NCBI GenBank assembly: GCA_035294465.1
Contig: DATGKW010000227.1
Span: 16,917-80,916 of the forward strand
Length of the DNA: 64,000 nt
Source of the DNA: Paraktedonobacter sp035294465
Lineage (GTDB): Bacteria; Chloroflexota; Ktedonobacteria; Ktedonobacterales; Ktedonobacteraceae
Direction: 5' to 3'
Part shown: piece by piece, positions 42,628 to 52,444 of the stretch
Position numbering within the stretch: the first letter of the stretch is position 1
How the letters are laid out: each line of letters begins with the position of its first letter
Position numbers and translations under genes: made by a program
The notes under the pieces: generated by a model
What the model saw: the letters and a program-made list of their open reading frames with translations, nothing else
What the model was told of the DNA's origin: nothing
The model's database searches: none

Positions 42628-43926
42628 TCATTCCTGGCTATGAGGTACCAGGTGGATATCAATATCTTGTGAGAGACGCAGCAGGCGATTTGTGATGGAG
42701 CCGCGAATGAGTTCTTCCCAGCGGCTGCGCGCGGGCTGGCCAATGACGATCTGCGTCACCTGGCGCTCCCTGGCGATCTTCACCAACTCCTGGGCGATGT
42801 CGCGGCCTCTGGCGCGAATGACTTCGGCTCCCAGATCTTCCGCGAAGCGGGCGTGCTCCTCCAGGCGGCGCTGTGCAGCCTCTTGCTCAGCGCGTGACTC
42901 GCGGCCAAATCGCCAGAGCCTGAAGAGCTTGCCGGTGAAAGCGCGGTAGCCCTCTGGTTCGATGGAGACGGCGAGCAGGTCGGCGTGTAAGCCGTGGGCC
43001 AGCCGCCAGGCGTCGCGAATGACCTGACGGGTGTGCGGCCGGGGATCAAAGCCGACCAGGACACGCTCGTTCGCTCGCCAGCGTTCGGTGATGTGGTGCT
43101 GCAGCATGTATTCCTGTAGCTGCGCCTCGGTCTTCTCGGCTACACGTTGCAGGGCCAGTTCTCGCAAGGCCGTGAGGTTGCCCTCGCGAAAAAAGTGGTG
43201 CAGTGCCTGCTCGATGCGGTCGGGTGGGTAGATATTACCGTGTCGCATGCGCTGGCGCAGGGCATGCGGCGAGATGTCGATCAGTTCTACCTCGTCGGCC
43301 TGGTCGAGAACCCAATCGGGCAACGTCTCGCGCACCCGTACACCGGTAATGGTGGCGACCACGTCGTTCAGGCTTTCCAGGTGCTGAATATTGAGTGTAG
43401 TCACCACATCAATACCAGCATCCAGAATCTCCAGCACATCCTGGTAGCGCTTGACGTGTCTGGAGCCGGGTACGTTGGTGTGGGCCAACTCGTCGATAAG
43501 CGCTACTCTGGGATGCCGGGCCAGAATGGCTTCGGTATCCATTTCTTCCAGCAAGATATTCCGGTAAGGGACCTTCTTGCGTGGGATGATCTCCAAATCG
43601 CCAATCTGCGCCTCGGTACTGGGACGCCCATGCGTCTCGACGTAGCCTATGACTACATCGGTTCCCCGGCCCTCGCGGCGGTGCCCTTCATTCAGCATGG
43701 CGTAGGTCTTGCCGGCACCGGCTGCTGAGGCCAGGTAGATACGCAGACGTCCGCGTCTATGCGCGGGTCGGCTTTCTTCCTGCTCCCTCTGTTCCCTCGT
43801 TTGGGAAGGAACAGCGGAGGAGGAGTCCTGCTCGTGACGTTGCAGGCCGTAGCGCCGGAGGAGTTCTTCTGGATCAGGGCGTCCCTCCTCGCGGCGCGCG
43901 CGCTCGGATGAGTGCTCGTTCGTCAT
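42628..43926 (-). CDS. kdpD: KdpD sensor half (KdpD domain plus universal-stress domain)
   Basis: A 432-residue protein equal to the cytoplasmic N-terminal half of KdpD. Residues about 60-270 contain the Walker A-like SAAGAGKTYAML, VVIGYVETHGR, ALIDELAHTNVPGSRH and the KR.QDV block. Residues 280-430 are a universal-stress-type domain (NERVLVGFDPRPHTRQVIRD). In other bacteria this part binds ATP or c-di-AMP and tunes the kinase. It lacks any membrane or kinase domain, so it must work in trans with the next gene. It starts 4 bp after kdpC. Confidence 0.92.
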   Translation of the reverse strand: MTNEHSSERARREEGRPDPEELLRRYGLQRHEQDSSSAVPSQTREQREQEESRPAHRRGRLRIYLASAAGAGKTYAMLNEGHRREGRGTDVVIGYVETHGRPSTEAQIGDLEIIPRKKVPYRNILLEEMDTEAILARHPRVALIDELAHTNVPGSRHVKRYQDVLEILDAGIDVVTTLNIQHLESLNDVVATITGVRVRETLPDWVLDQADEVELIDISPHALRQRMRHGNIYPPDRIEQALHHFFREGNLTALRELALQRVAEKTEAQLQEYMLQHHITERWRANERVLVGFDPRPHTRQVIRDAWRLAHGLHADLLAVSIEPEGYRAFTGKLFRLWRFGRESRAEQEAAQRRLEEHARFAEDLGAEVIRARGRDIAQELVKIARERQVTQIVIGQPARSRWEELIRGSITNRLLRLSQDIDIHLVPHSQE

Positions 43927-43930
43927 GGCT

Positions 43931-44539
43931 CTATTTTAGCGCGTCGAGGGCCAGGTTCAAGTCCAACACGTTGACGTAAGGCTCGCCGAAGATGCCCAGG
44001 AAGCGCCCCGTCTCGTGGCTGTAAATTAGCTGCTGAACCTGGGCCAGACTCAGCCCCCGCGCTTGAGCGACGCGCGGAGCCTGGTAGAGCGCTCCTGCGA
44101 TGGAAATGTCCGGGTCCAGACCAGAACCCGAAGCCGTCACCAGATCCACCGGCACCGGTCCTGGAGGCGCGTTGGGATTCTCTTTCTTGAGTTCCGCGAC
44201 TCGCTGCTGCACCGTCTGGATATAAGAGGCGCTGGTGGGTCCAGCATTGGAAGCGCTGGAGTTGTTTGCGGCGTATGGCTCAGGCGTTCCAGTTTGTGGG
44301 TTGACTGTAGCGGAGGGTCGCCCGTGGAAGTATTTGGGCAGGGTCCAGTATTGTCCGATGAGCTCCGAACCAATGATCTGCCCGTTGGAGGCGCGGATCA
44401 GGCTGCCGTTGGCCTGGTAGGGAAAGATCAGTTGGGCCAGGCCCGTTACTACTCCTGGGTAGATGAAGCCAAGCAAGATTATGAGCAATAGCGTGAGTAC
44501 AATCGCCGGGCGCAGGTACTTCTTCCAAAATGCTTTCAT
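43931..44539 (-). CDS. kdpC: KdpC, potassium ATPase accessory subunit
   Basis: A 202-residue protein with one N-terminal membrane helix (AIVLTLLLIILLGFIYPGVV) and the periplasmic or extracytoplasmic domain typical of KdpC (GSELIGQ, YFHGRPSA, VTASGSGLDPDISIAGALYQ, RVAQARGL). It stabilises the KdpFABC complex and raises its affinity for ATP and K+. It lies 14 bp after kdpB. Confidence 0.95.
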   Translation of the reverse strand: MKAFWKKYLRPAIVLTLLLIILLGFIYPGVVTGLAQLIFPYQANGSLIRASNGQIIGSELIGQYWTLPKYFHGRPSATVNPQTGTPEPYAANNSSASNAGPTSASYIQTVQQRVAELKKENPNAPPGPVPVDLVTASGSGLDPDISIAGALYQAPRVAQARGLSLAQVQQLIYSHETGRFLGIFGEPYVNVLDLNLALDALK

Positions 44540-44553
44540 CTTTCTTCCTTTCC

Positions 44554-46761
44554 TTAAAGCGTCAGATGCAGGGCTACCAGCACCAGGTCAATCAACTTGA
44601 TGAAGATGAACGGGACGATAATTCCTCCCAGTCCGTAAATCAGCAGGTTGCGGCGCAGCAGGGGACCAGCCCCGATGGGACGATACTTGATGCCTCGCAG
44701 GGCCAGGGGGATCAGTGCGATGATGATCAGGGCGTTGAAGATCACGGCTGAGAGCACCGCGCTGTGCGGCGTCGCCAGGTGCATAATGTTGAGCGCCTGT
44801 AACTGCGGATAGGTCACGGAAAAGGCTGCCGGAATGATGGCAAAGTACTTGGCGACATCGTTGGCGATGCTGAAGGTCGTCAGCGCTCCCCGCGTGATGA
44901 GCAACTGCTTGCCCACCTCGACCACCTCGATCAGTTTGGTAGGGTTGGAGTCCAGATCCACCATGTTCGCGGCCTCTTTGGCGGCCTGGGTGCCGGTGTT
45001 CATGGCCACACCTACATCGGCCTGGGCCAGCGCTGGCGCGTCATTGGTGCCATCCCCGGTCATGGCCACCATTTTCCCGCCCGTTTGCTGCTCCTTGATG
45101 AGTTTCATCTTGGTCTCAGGCGTGGCTTGAGCCAGGAAATCATCGACCCCCGCCTCTTTGGCGATAGCGGCGGCGGTCAGGGGATTGTCTCCAGTGATCA
45201 TGATGGTGCGAATGCCCATGCGCCGCAACTGCTCAAAACGTTCACGCATGCCGCTTTTCACGATGTCCTTGAGTTCGATTACGCCCAGTACCCGTGCCCG
45301 CCCTGCCGAGCCATGAGAGCCGGCCACAGTTTCCGCGACGACCAGCGGAGTGCTGCCCACGCGCGCAATGCTGGTAACAAGCTCGTCCAGTTCGTCGCCG
45401 GTGCTGCCTCCATGCTCGCTCACATAGTTCTTGACCGCGTCGGCAGCTCCCTTACGGATCGTGTGCGCTGGCTCGCTGTCCTTGCTTGCTGCTCCGTCCA
45501 TATTCACGCCGCTCATGCGCGTGGTGGCGCTGAAGGGAATGAAAGTGAGAGAAGGATCGACCTCATCGGTAAAGCCGTAGCGTTCGCGGGCCAGGGCCAC
45601 AATCGAGCGACCTTCCGGGGTTTCATCGGCCAGGCTGGAAAGCATGGCAGCCCGCGCTACCTCCTTCTCGCTGGCCCCTGCTACAGGCACAAAACGTGTT
45701 GCCTGGCGATTGCCCAGGGTAATCGTGCCCGTCTTATCGAGCAGGAGCACATCGACATCGCCAGCTGCTTCCACGGCGCGTCCGCTCATAGCGAGCACGT
45801 TGCGTTGCACCATGCGATCCATGCCCGCGATGCCAATGGCCGAGAGCAAGCCCCCGATGGTGGTGGGGATCAGGCAGACTAGCAGGGCAATCAAGGTCGT
45901 CACCGAGACGGGCTGGCCCGAATAGATGGCGAACGGTTCCAGGGAGACCACCACCAGCAGGAAAATGATGGTCAGGCTGGCGATCAAGATGTTGAGGGCG
46001 ATCTCATTGGGCGTTTTCTGCCGTTTGGCACCCTCGACGAGAGCGATCATGCGATCCAGGAAGGTTTCGCCGGGGTTAGCAGTGATCTGCACCACGATCC
46101 AGTCGGAGAGAACGCGAGTGCCACCGGTGACGGCGGAACGGTCGCCGCCGCTCTCGCGAATGACGGGAGCGGACTCGCCGGTGATGGCGGACTCATCGAC
46201 CGAAGCGACGCCCTCGATGACCTCGCCATCGCCGGGGATGACCTCGCCGGCTTCGACCAGCACAAAATCGCCGGCGCGCAGGTCGGGAGCGGCGACCTCC
46301 TGAATGGAGCTGGTGCGCTCGCGAGAAGCGAGGCGGCGGGCGACAGTGGTGGTGCGAGCTTTGCGCAGGGTGTCGGCCTGGGCTTTGCCGCGCCCTTCGG
46401 CCATGGCTTCGGCGAAGTTGGCGAAGACAACGGTGAACCAGAGCCAGACGGAGACAGCGAGCACGAAGATCGTCTCGTAGGTCAGTTGGGTGCGCGGCAG
46501 TGCTGCCGTGGGCTGAGTAAACAGGAAGCGAATGAACTCGATAGTAGTGACAACGCTGCCTACCTCGACCACGAACATCACGGGATTTTTGATTTGCACG
46601 CGAGGATCGAGTTTTTTAAAGGACGCGGGGATGGCCCGGCGAATGATCCTGGGGTCGAAGATGGAGATATCGCCCTTACGGCGCGTCTTCCACTCTCTGG
46701 TCTCTAGCTGCGATTCGCTCTCCGGCTCCTGCTGGCTGGTTTGCATCTGTTTGGTATACAT
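44554..46761 (-). CDS. kdpB: KdpB, catalytic P-type ATPase subunit
   Basis: A 735-residue P-type ATPase. It has the actuator TGES (AITGESAPV), phosphorylation motif DKTGT (Asp342), nucleotide-binding IRKGAADAV, hinge [17 protein letters not shown] and seven predicted helices. It hydrolyses ATP to drive K+ uptake through KdpA. The N-terminal 45 residues are polar and slightly longer than usual. It lies 2 bp after kdpA. The catalytic residues are complete. Confidence 0.97.
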   Translation of the reverse strand: MYTKQMQTSQQEPESESQLETREWKTRRKGDISIFDPRIIRRAIPASFKKLDPRVQIKNPVMFVVEVGSVVTTIEFIRFLFTQPTAALPRTQLTYETIFVLAVSVWLWFTVVFANFAEAMAEGRGKAQADTLRKARTTTVARRLASRERTSSIQEVAAPDLRAGDFVLVEAGEVIPGDGEVIEGVASVDESAITGESAPVIRESGGDRSAVTGGTRVLSDWIVVQITANPGETFLDRMIALVEGAKRQKTPNEIALNILIASLTIIFLLVVVSLEPFAIYSGQPVSVTTLIALLVCLIPTTIGGLLSAIGIAGMDRMVQRNVLAMSGRAVEAAGDVDVLLLDKTGTITLGNRQATRFVPVAGASEKEVARAAMLSSLADETPEGRSIVALARERYGFTDEVDPSLTFIPFSATTRMSGVNMDGAASKDSEPAHTIRKGAADAVKNYVSEHGGSTGDELDELVTSIARVGSTPLVVAETVAGSHGSAGRARVLGVIELKDIVKSGMRERFEQLRRMGIRTIMITGDNPLTAAAIAKEAGVDDFLAQATPETKMKLIKEQQTGGKMVAMTGDGTNDAPALAQADVGVAMNTGTQAAKEAANMVDLDSNPTKLIEVVEVGKQLLITRGALTTFSIANDVAKYFAIIPAAFSVTYPQLQALNIMHLATPHSAVLSAVIFNALIIIALIPLALRGIKYRPIGAGPLLRRNLLIYGLGGIIVPFIFIKLIDLVLVALHLTL

Positions 46762-46763
46762 CT

Positions 46764-48503
46764 TTAGAACGTCCTTCCCGCATGCATGAGTAATTGTTCA
46801 ACGATGGGACCCAGGGAGTAGGCCGGAAAGTAGGTCAGCGCCCCGACGATCAGGATCACGCCAATCATCAGAGCCACGAAGAGTGGTCCGGTGGTGGGGA
46901 AAGTGCCCAGACCGGCAGGGACGATCTTCTTCTTGACCAGCGAGCCGCCGAAGGCCAGAACAGGAATTACTTCGGCAAAGCGACCAATGAGCATGACGAT
47001 GCCCAGCGTCCAGTTGTAGAAAGGCGTGTTACCGTTGAGACCGGCGAAAGCCGAGCCGTTGTTGCCGTTAGCTGAAGTGAAAGCGTAAAGCACCTCGGTC
47101 AGCCCGTGTGGCCCCGCGTTTGCGATGCTGGCCAGCCCTTGAGGCAAGGCTATAGCCAGGGCCGTAAAGCCCAGGACCAGCACCGGAGAGATTAACAGGG
47201 CCAGCACGGCCATCATAATCTCTTTGCGTTCGATCTTCTTGCCCAGGTACTCCGGTGTTCTGCCCACCATCAAGCCGGCAATGAAGACCGCAATGATGGC
47301 GAAGTAGATCATGCTGTAGAGACCTGAGCCAACTCCTCCAAAGATGAGTTCACCCAGAGCAATCAAAGTCAGCGGGATCATGCCACCAAGAGGGGTATAG
47401 CTGTCATGGAAGCTATTCACTGAACCGGTCGAGGTCGCTGTGGTCGTGACCGCGTAGAGTACCGAGTCGGTGATGCCGAAGCGTACCTCCTTCCCTTCCA
47501 TGTTGCCTCCAGATTGTGTAGCTGTGGCGCTGACGTTGACGCCAGCATTGGCCACCAGCGGATTGCCAGCTTGCTCAGCAGGCAGAGCGACAGCAAGAGC
47601 GACAATGAAGATAATGGCTGAAACCGCCCAGAGCACCCAGCCCTGGCGGGTGTCGCCCACCCATTTGCCAAAGGTGTAGAACAGACCTGCACCGAGCGAA
47701 AGCTCACAGAGCAGTTCTAGCAGGCTGGTGAGGGCATTGGGATTCTCAAAGGGGTGAGCCGCATTGGTATTGAAGAATCCCCCTCCGTTGGTGCCCAGAT
47801 CTTTGATAATTTCCATCGAGGCCACCGGTCCCTGAGCGATGATTTGCGTTTGTCCGTTGAGGGTATGGACCACTGTGTACGGGTTGAAGTTCTGGATCAT
47901 GCCCTGGGAAACAAAGACTAGCGCGCCAACCAGGCAAATGGGCAACAGGATGTATAGAGTACAACGCGTGAGGTCTACCCAGAAGTTGCCCAGGTGCTGG
48001 GCGCTGCGGCGGGCCAGCCCGCGAATAAGCGCAATGGCCAGCGCGATACCGGCTGCTGCCGAAACGAACTGGTGATAGGCCAGGCCGGCCATCTGAGTTA
48101 GATAGCTCATGGTCTGCTCGCCGACGTAGTTTTGCCAGTTGGTGTTAGTGGTGAAGCTGGCAGCAGTATTAAAAGCCAGTTGCGGCTCAACATTCGGCAG
48201 GTTTTGCGGATTGAAGAATGGTCCCTGCCATTGCTGAGTGCGCTCGAACAGGTAGAGCAGCAGCATCCCGGCCACGCTGAAGATCAGCACAGAGATCATA
48301 TAGCCGACCCAGGTTTGCTCTTCCTCCTGGTTGATGCCGCACAGGCGATAAAAAAAGCGCTCTACAGGCGCGAAAACTGGCGAAAGCCAGGTTCGTTCTC
48401 CATTAAAAATCTTATACATGTACAGGCCGACCGGTTTGGTCAGCAGAAGCACAATGATTAGAAAGATTAGCACCTGCAGGACACTATTCAGCGTTACAGG
48501 CAT
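46764..48503 (-). CDS. kdpA: KdpA, potassium-selective channel subunit
   Basis: A 579-residue polytopic protein of the superfamily of K+ transporters, with ten predicted membrane helices and four pore-loop regions. Recognisable segments are [40 protein letters not shown] and [18 protein letters not shown]. It forms the K+ entry path of KdpFABC. It lies 35 bp after kdpF. Confidence 0.96.
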   Translation of the reverse strand: MPVTLNSVLQVLIFLIIVLLLTKPVGLYMYKIFNGERTWLSPVFAPVERFFYRLCGINQEEEQTWVGYMISVLIFSVAGMLLLYLFERTQQWQGPFFNPQNLPNVEPQLAFNTAASFTTNTNWQNYVGEQTMSYLTQMAGLAYHQFVSAAAGIALAIALIRGLARRSAQHLGNFWVDLTRCTLYILLPICLVGALVFVSQGMIQNFNPYTVVHTLNGQTQIIAQGPVASMEIIKDLGTNGGGFFNTNAAHPFENPNALTSLLELLCELSLGAGLFYTFGKWVGDTRQGWVLWAVSAIIFIVALAVALPAEQAGNPLVANAGVNVSATATQSGGNMEGKEVRFGITDSVLYAVTTTATSTGSVNSFHDSYTPLGGMIPLTLIALGELIFGGVGSGLYSMIYFAIIAVFIAGLMVGRTPEYLGKKIERKEIMMAVLALLISPVLVLGFTALAIALPQGLASIANAGPHGLTEVLYAFTSANGNNGSAFAGLNGNTPFYNWTLGIVMLIGRFAEVIPVLAFGGSLVKKKIVPAGLGTFPTTGPLFVALMIGVILIVGALTYFPAYSLGPIVEQLLMHAGRTF

Positions 48504-48538
48504 GGTTTTTCCCTCGCTTGTTTTTTAGTTGATCCACG

Positions 48539-48634
48539 TCAGAATTTCTCAGGCGCCAGCAGCGCGATAATCAGATAAATGAGTACACCGAGCGTGACAA
48601 TGCCGACCAGGATGTACTCCAGCGGAGAGTTCAT
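48539..48634 (-). CDS. kdpF: KdpF small membrane subunit
   Basis: A 31-residue peptide, MNSPLEYILVGIVTLGVLIY followed by LIIALLAPEKF: a single membrane helix of the KdpF type ending in the typical PE-K-F. GGAAAAGAAG lies just before ATG. It stabilises the Kdp complex. Confidence 0.9.
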   Translation of the reverse strand: MNSPLEYILVGIVTLGVLIYLIIALLAPEKF

Positions 48635-48652
48635 CTTCTTTTCCTTTCTCTC

Positions 48653-48736
48653 CTAGAGGCGCTCACAGCCTTCTGTGAAAGCAATGAACGCCGCGAATAT
48701 CGCAATAGTTACGACAACGACAATCAGATCAAGCAT
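48653..48736 (-). CDS. 27-residue single-helix membrane peptide upstream of kdpF
   Basis: MLDLIVVVVTIAIFAAFIAF followed by TEGCERL. It has an excellent ribosome site (GAGGAGGAAC, 3 bases before ATG), overlaps the end of the receiver gene by 8 bp and sits 18 bp before kdpF. Similar tiny proteins ending in GC(E/D)RL occur before kdpF in other bacteria. It probably associates with the Kdp complex. Confidence 0.75.
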   Translation of the reverse strand: MLDLIVVVVTIAIFAAFIAFTEGCERL

Positions 48737-49220
48737 GTTGTTCCTCCTCATGCATCTGCTGATACCTGTTATCCTGGCTGTCCCCGTTATCCGTAGCAAG
48801 GCCGTCTTCTGGCCCTGAGTCCTCTTGTGAGGGGGCGGTTCCGGCGGCCAGGCGCAGCAGCGCGTCCATAGGAAATGGCTTGGGTAGATAGGCCAGAGGA
48901 TGAAATTCCTGCAAGCGTGCAAGGCTCACACGGACGGCGGAAAGGACCACAACCGGGAGCTTCGCGGCATCTCCAACCTTCTGATGCTGGGGGTGTAGCC
49001 ATCCCTGCTGTTGCGCGACCCGCAGCACATCCCAGCCGCTCTGGTCTGGCAGATTGATATCCAGGATTATCAGATCAACCGGAGCTGCGCGCAGTTCGGC
49101 CAGTGCGGTTCGGGCGTCCTCAGCCAGGCGCACCCTGTGCCCTCGCGCCTGCAAATTGCGTCGCAACAGGTCGCGCAGGACTGCGTCGTCCTCGACCAGC
49201 AAAATATGCGTTGCAGGCAT
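48729..49220 (-). CDS. stand-alone receiver-domain protein
   Basis: A 163-residue response regulator with only a receiver domain (ILLVEDDAVLRDLL, phospho-acceptor Asp54 in IILDINLPDQSG, YLPKPFPMDALL) and a polar acidic tail. It has no output domain. ATG 49220 lies 10 bases after GGAAGGGG. Its place at the head of the kdp operon is unusual and suggests that it competes for, or relays, phosphate from the KdpD kinase half or another kinase. The Thr/Ser switch position reads VLSAVR. Confidence 0.85.
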   Translation of the reverse strand: MPATHILLVEDDAVLRDLLRRNLQARGHRVRLAEDARTALAELRAAPVDLIILDINLPDQSGWDVLRVAQQQGWLHPQHQKVGDAAKLPVVVLSAVRVSLARLQEFHPLAYLPKPFPMDALLRLAAGTAPSQEDSGPEDGLATDNGDSQDNRYQQMHEEEQHA

Positions 49221-49283
49221 AGGCGCTACACCCCTTCCCAATATGCTTCAAGAGACAGAAGACAGGATCTTGTTGCTCATGGC

Positions 49284-49868
49284 TCACACGTGCTGCCGCT
49301 CTTCTACACGATGCGCAGGAGCAACTGCTGTCTCGCTCATTGCATCTTGCTCTCTCTGCACCTCTTTTGGCTGTCCAGGAGGACGGCGGAAGCGGAGGCG
49401 GCCGAAAAGCAGGCTGCGCAGGTGAGGATGCCCGGATGCCGCAGGTAAGGTCAGAAACAACAACGAGGCCGGCGGCTCCATGAGCACCTGCTTGAGCGCT
49501 TCCTCAGACAGGAGGGTATACTGCAAGCCCCTTTTCCCTCTGGCCTCGCAGTTGATCAACATGATGCTCTGGCAGGCGAGTTCTTGTACACTGGTAGCGA
49601 TGCTGCCGGGGACATCATTGGTCAGAACCTCGTGTAGCTCAACGGCTGTTTGGGAGCGTATGGCTTTCCATCTCACTGCCTCCAGGAAGTCCCTGGATTC
49701 CTGGATCTGTTCCAGACGAATGTGCAGCATGCCTCTGCCGGGTCGGGGGGCAACCAGTGAAAGTGCAACCAGCGTGGCCCCGTTGAAGTTCGCGACTCGC
49801 AGTGCTGCATCGATTGCCCGCATATGTACGGAGCAGGTAAACGGCAAAAGCCAGCGTTGTGTCTTCAT
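49284..49868 (-). CDS. universal-stress-protein-like protein
   Basis: A 194-residue protein with a UspA-like fold: RWLLPFTCSVHMRAIDAALR, ATLVALSLVAPRP, VPGSIATSVQELACQSIMLI and the C-terminal ASLLFLTLP. The G-2x-G-9x-G-S/T nucleotide loop is not clear, so ATP binding is uncertain. ATG 49868 follows GGAAAA; an in-frame start at 50015 would add an unlikely basic leader. It is the first gene of the kdp unit and resembles the USP part of KdpD, pointing to a role in K+ or energy sensing. Confidence 0.7.
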   Translation of the reverse strand: MKTQRWLLPFTCSVHMRAIDAALRVANFNGATLVALSLVAPRPGRGMLHIRLEQIQESRDFLEAVRWKAIRSQTAVELHEVLTNDVPGSIATSVQELACQSIMLINCEARGKRGLQYTLLSEEALKQVLMEPPASLLFLTLPAASGHPHLRSLLFGRLRFRRPPGQPKEVQREQDAMSETAVAPAHRVEERQHV

Positions 49869-50023
49869 CGCACTTTTCCAAAGACGAAGCAGCTTGCAAG
49901 GTCCAGACGGTTCTGTCCTTTCATACCTCGCCTCTTTTGAAAAGTGTAGAACAGAGCGCATCAATGTACGCGCTGGATATCGCGTCCAATGCTCTGAATC
50001 GTCTCTGGAAAACAAGCGTTGTG

Positions 50024-50043
50024 CTCAAGGAACGCTCAAGAAA
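50024..50043 (-). promoter_or_regulatory. CTTGAG direct repeat upstream of the usp-kdp operon
   Basis: On the minus strand TTTCTTGAG is followed 11 bp later by a second CTTGAG (plus-strand CTCAAG at 50035-50040 and 50024-50029). Same spacing and orientation as upstream of the KimA-like gene. It lies 155 bp before the usp start. The rest of the 353-bp gap shows no other clear element. Confidence 0.55.
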
Positions 50044-50221
50044 AAAAAGTGATCATAGGCTGCGTCTTTGTATACTTTGCACAAATTTGTCTGAAATAAT
50101 TTTGGTAGATTGGCTCTATGAATAGCAGCGTTAACCTTTCTATACTTTTTGGAGAGCATCTATTTGCCAGGAAGATCTGGCGTTATTTGTGCTGGGTAGC
50201 ATGAAGGGGCGCTGAGAATCA

Positions 50222-50605
50222 ATGAGAACGTTACGACTATCACTCTTGCCACATACCTATGCCGTCTGCCAATTCCACCCCGACAAACATATTCCCTACT
50301 GGGCCTTACTGGGCGACTTTGTCTCGCTCACGCGCACGCCGGAGGAGTTGTCTATCGTTTGCCAGCAGGATAACGTGCCGGATGAGATAGAGGCGGAACG
50401 GGGCTGGCGCTGTTTGCAGGTGCGGGGAGCCTTCGATTTTTCTGTCTCAGGAGTGCATGTCTCGCTGGCCGTGCCCCTGGCTGAGGCGGATATCAGCGTC
50501 CTGGCGATTGCGACCTACGCGACTGACTATATCCTGATCAAAGAAGAGAATGTAGAGCATGCCTTGCAGGTCTTGAAGCAGGCCGGTCACTCCATCGAGA
50601 GTTGA
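50222..50605 (+). CDS. ACT-domain protein
   Basis: A 127-residue protein with two ACT-like halves. The first part (YAVCQFHPDKHIPYWALL, then RTPEELSIVCQQDNVP) and the second (ADISVLAIATYATDYILIKE then HALQVLKQAGHSI) match the CASTOR-like amino-acid-binding ACT group. It probably binds a small ligand, possibly an amino acid. It converges with the Ser/Thr kinase gene. No catalytic domain is present. Confidence 0.75.
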   Translation: MRTLRLSLLPHTYAVCQFHPDKHIPYWALLGDFVSLTRTPEELSIVCQQDNVPDEIEAERGWRCLQVRGAFDFSVSGVHVSLAVPLAEADISVLAIATYATDYILIKEENVEHALQVLKQAGHSIES

Positions 50606-50653
50606 CTCTTTCCTCTGGGTTCTTCCCTTCTCTCGTGAGCATCTTCCCGCACG

Positions 50654-51640
50654 CTAGTGGGCGGCGTTGTGCGCAATCTCTGCTAGAATGCCAATCGCGA
50701 TGGCAATCAGCAGGAGAATGCCCGTGATGGCCAGCCCCAGGATAAGCTGGCGATTGAGGGCGTTGGCGCGTGGGCTTTCCGGTGTGTAGGGAACGGGCGC
50801 GACTGTATCCAGGTGGGTGAGATCATCCAGCATTGCGCGCATTGACTGGTAGCGTTTGTCGGCATCGCGGCGGATCGCATGCATGACGACCGTTTCCAGG
50901 GGGGCCGAAATATTGGGGTTGAACTGGCGGATAGAGGGCGGGTCCTGGGAAACATGCTGGTTCATAATCGCGAAGACGTTTTCGCCTTCAAAGGGAGTAT
51001 GGCCGCAGAGCATCTCATAGAGGATCATGCCAACCGAGTAGATGTCTGAACTGGCCGTACCACGCTGACCGCGCAGTTGTTCAGGAGACATATAGTCGGG
51101 CGTGCCTACCGTTCCAGAGAGGCCGCGCCAGGTGACGCGGCGCGCCCCTTCTAACAGCGCGATGCCGAAATCGATAATTTTCACGCTGCCGTCGTTCTGG
51201 AGCATGATGTTTTCCGGCTTAATGTCACGGTGATAGACGCCGTGCTCGTGGCAGTAGGCCAGAGCTTCGCAAACCTGCTCGATGATGCGCAGAGCTTCGT
51301 CGGGTGGCAGCGGCTTGCCATCACGGGCTGCTAAAACTTCGCGCAGCGTCTTCCCCTGGATATACTCCACCACCAGGTATTCTTCGCTGCGCTTCTCGTC
51401 GGTATAGAGCAAATGCTGCACATACGGGTGATTGAGGCGGCTGCCAATCTCCGCCTCGCGCCGGTAGCGTTCAAAGACGGCTATATCGCCGATCAATTCG
51501 TCATTGGGAAATTTGAGCACCACGGTGCGCTGGTCTCGGAGATCGGTGGCCAGGTACACGCGGCTCATGCCGCCATGGCCAAGCATACGGATAATTTCGT
51601 AATGATCGATCTGCGCGCCAGGCGCATAGACAGTGGTCAT
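50654..51640 (-). CDS. membrane-anchored Ser/Thr protein kinase
   Basis: Residues 10-270 form a complete Hanks-type kinase: GHGGMSRVYLA, VVLKFPND (Lys), HRDIKPENIM, DFGIALLEG, GTPDYMSPEQLRG. The C-terminal helix (LILGLAITGILLLIAIAIGI) anchors it, leaving only about 8 residues outside. No extracellular sensor domain is present, so it probably responds to cytoplasmic or membrane signals. ATG 51640 is preferred over GTG 51649. A PPP-type phosphatase lies 5 kb away beyond the ECF-ABC operon. Confidence 0.93.
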   Translation of the reverse strand: MTTVYAPGAQIDHYEIIRMLGHGGMSRVYLATDLRDQRTVVLKFPNDELIGDIAVFERYRREAEIGSRLNHPYVQHLLYTDEKRSEEYLVVEYIQGKTLREVLAARDGKPLPPDEALRIIEQVCEALAYCHEHGVYHRDIKPENIMLQNDGSVKIIDFGIALLEGARRVTWRGLSGTVGTPDYMSPEQLRGQRGTASSDIYSVGMILYEMLCGHTPFEGENVFAIMNQHVSQDPPSIRQFNPNISAPLETVVMHAIRRDADKRYQSMRAMLDDLTHLDTVAPVPYTPESPRANALNRQLILGLAITGILLLIAIAIGILAEIAHNAAH

Positions 51641-51781
51641 GAGCGACACAACCTTCTTTACTCAATAGAACATCCGAAGAGATAGGCATCGCGCTTGCTC
51701 GCTTAGCTCATCTTCGTTCGTTGGTGATTAGTATAGCATACAGGCAAGAGGCATTCCAAGCATTTTTCTCCTCATCGATTT

Positions 51782-51806
51782 GAACCTCCTCGCGCTTTCG
51801 TGGTAC
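51782..51806 (+). promoter_or_regulatory. possible ECF-type promoter
   Basis: GAAC (51782-51785) and GTAC (51803-51806) are separated by 17 bases, 26 bp before the sigma factor start. The layout resembles ECF promoters (GGAAC-type -35). It could be self-controlled. Confidence 0.3.
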
Positions 51807-51831
51807 TCACTTTATAAGGAGGTCGGCTGAG

Positions 51832-52440
51832 TTGATTCGTCCCGAAGTGTCTGGACAAGTAAACGGGAACAGCAGGAGAGAAGTGCAGCAAGAATCGTCC
51901 GAAAACCTCTTACTGGCGCGGGTTGCCAACGGAGATCGCAATGCACTGGCCGAGGTGTATGCGCGTTTTCAGCGACCACTTTTTCGGTATCTCTTTCACT
52001 TGTTGGGGCAGAAGGAACTGGCTGAGGATGTGCTGCAAGAGGTGATGCTGATTATCTGGCAAAAAGCGCGTACATTTCAGTGTACAGCCCCGGCCACCCG
52101 CTGGATCTTTGGCATTGCTCACCACCAGGCGTTCAAAGCGCTGCGTCGAGATGTGCATGTGGACTGTGTTGAGCTGGAGGCGGCCTCGGATCTCGCAGAC
52201 GAGGCGGCTGCTCTCGAAACGGATCTGCTGCGCCAGGCCACCCACGAGGAGATTGTCGCGGCTCTAGCTCGTTTAACGCCCGAGCATCGCGAAGTGCTTG
52301 AGCTGGCCTTTTTTCAAGATTTTGCAGGCAAGGAGATCGCCGCTATCGTTGGTATTCCTCTGGGCACAGTGAAGAGCCGTTTGAGCTACGCCCGGCGTGC
52401 TCTGAAGGCGGCTCTTATGCAGAATGGATGGGAGGCGTAA
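51832..52440 (+). CDS. ECF-family RNA polymerase sigma factor
   Basis: A 202-residue sigma-70-like factor with region 2 (YARFQRPLFRYLFHLLGQKE, then LAEDVLQEVMLIIWQKA) and region 4 (LTPEHREVLELAFFQDFAGK, then PLGTVKSRLSYARRALK). The start is TTG 51832, 9 bases after AAGGAGG (51816-51822); no ATG lies near. It is followed 4 bp later by a zinc-finger anti-sigma gene and an ABC-2 operon, which it probably controls. Confidence 0.93.
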   Translation: MIRPEVSGQVNGNSRREVQQESSENLLLARVANGDRNALAEVYARFQRPLFRYLFHLLGQKELAEDVLQEVMLIIWQKARTFQCTAPATRWIFGIAHHQAFKALRRDVHVDCVELEAASDLADEAAALETDLLRQATHEEIVAALARLTPEHREVLELAFFQDFAGKEIAAIVGIPLGTVKSRLSYARRALKAALMQNGWEA

Positions 52441-52444
52441 CGTT

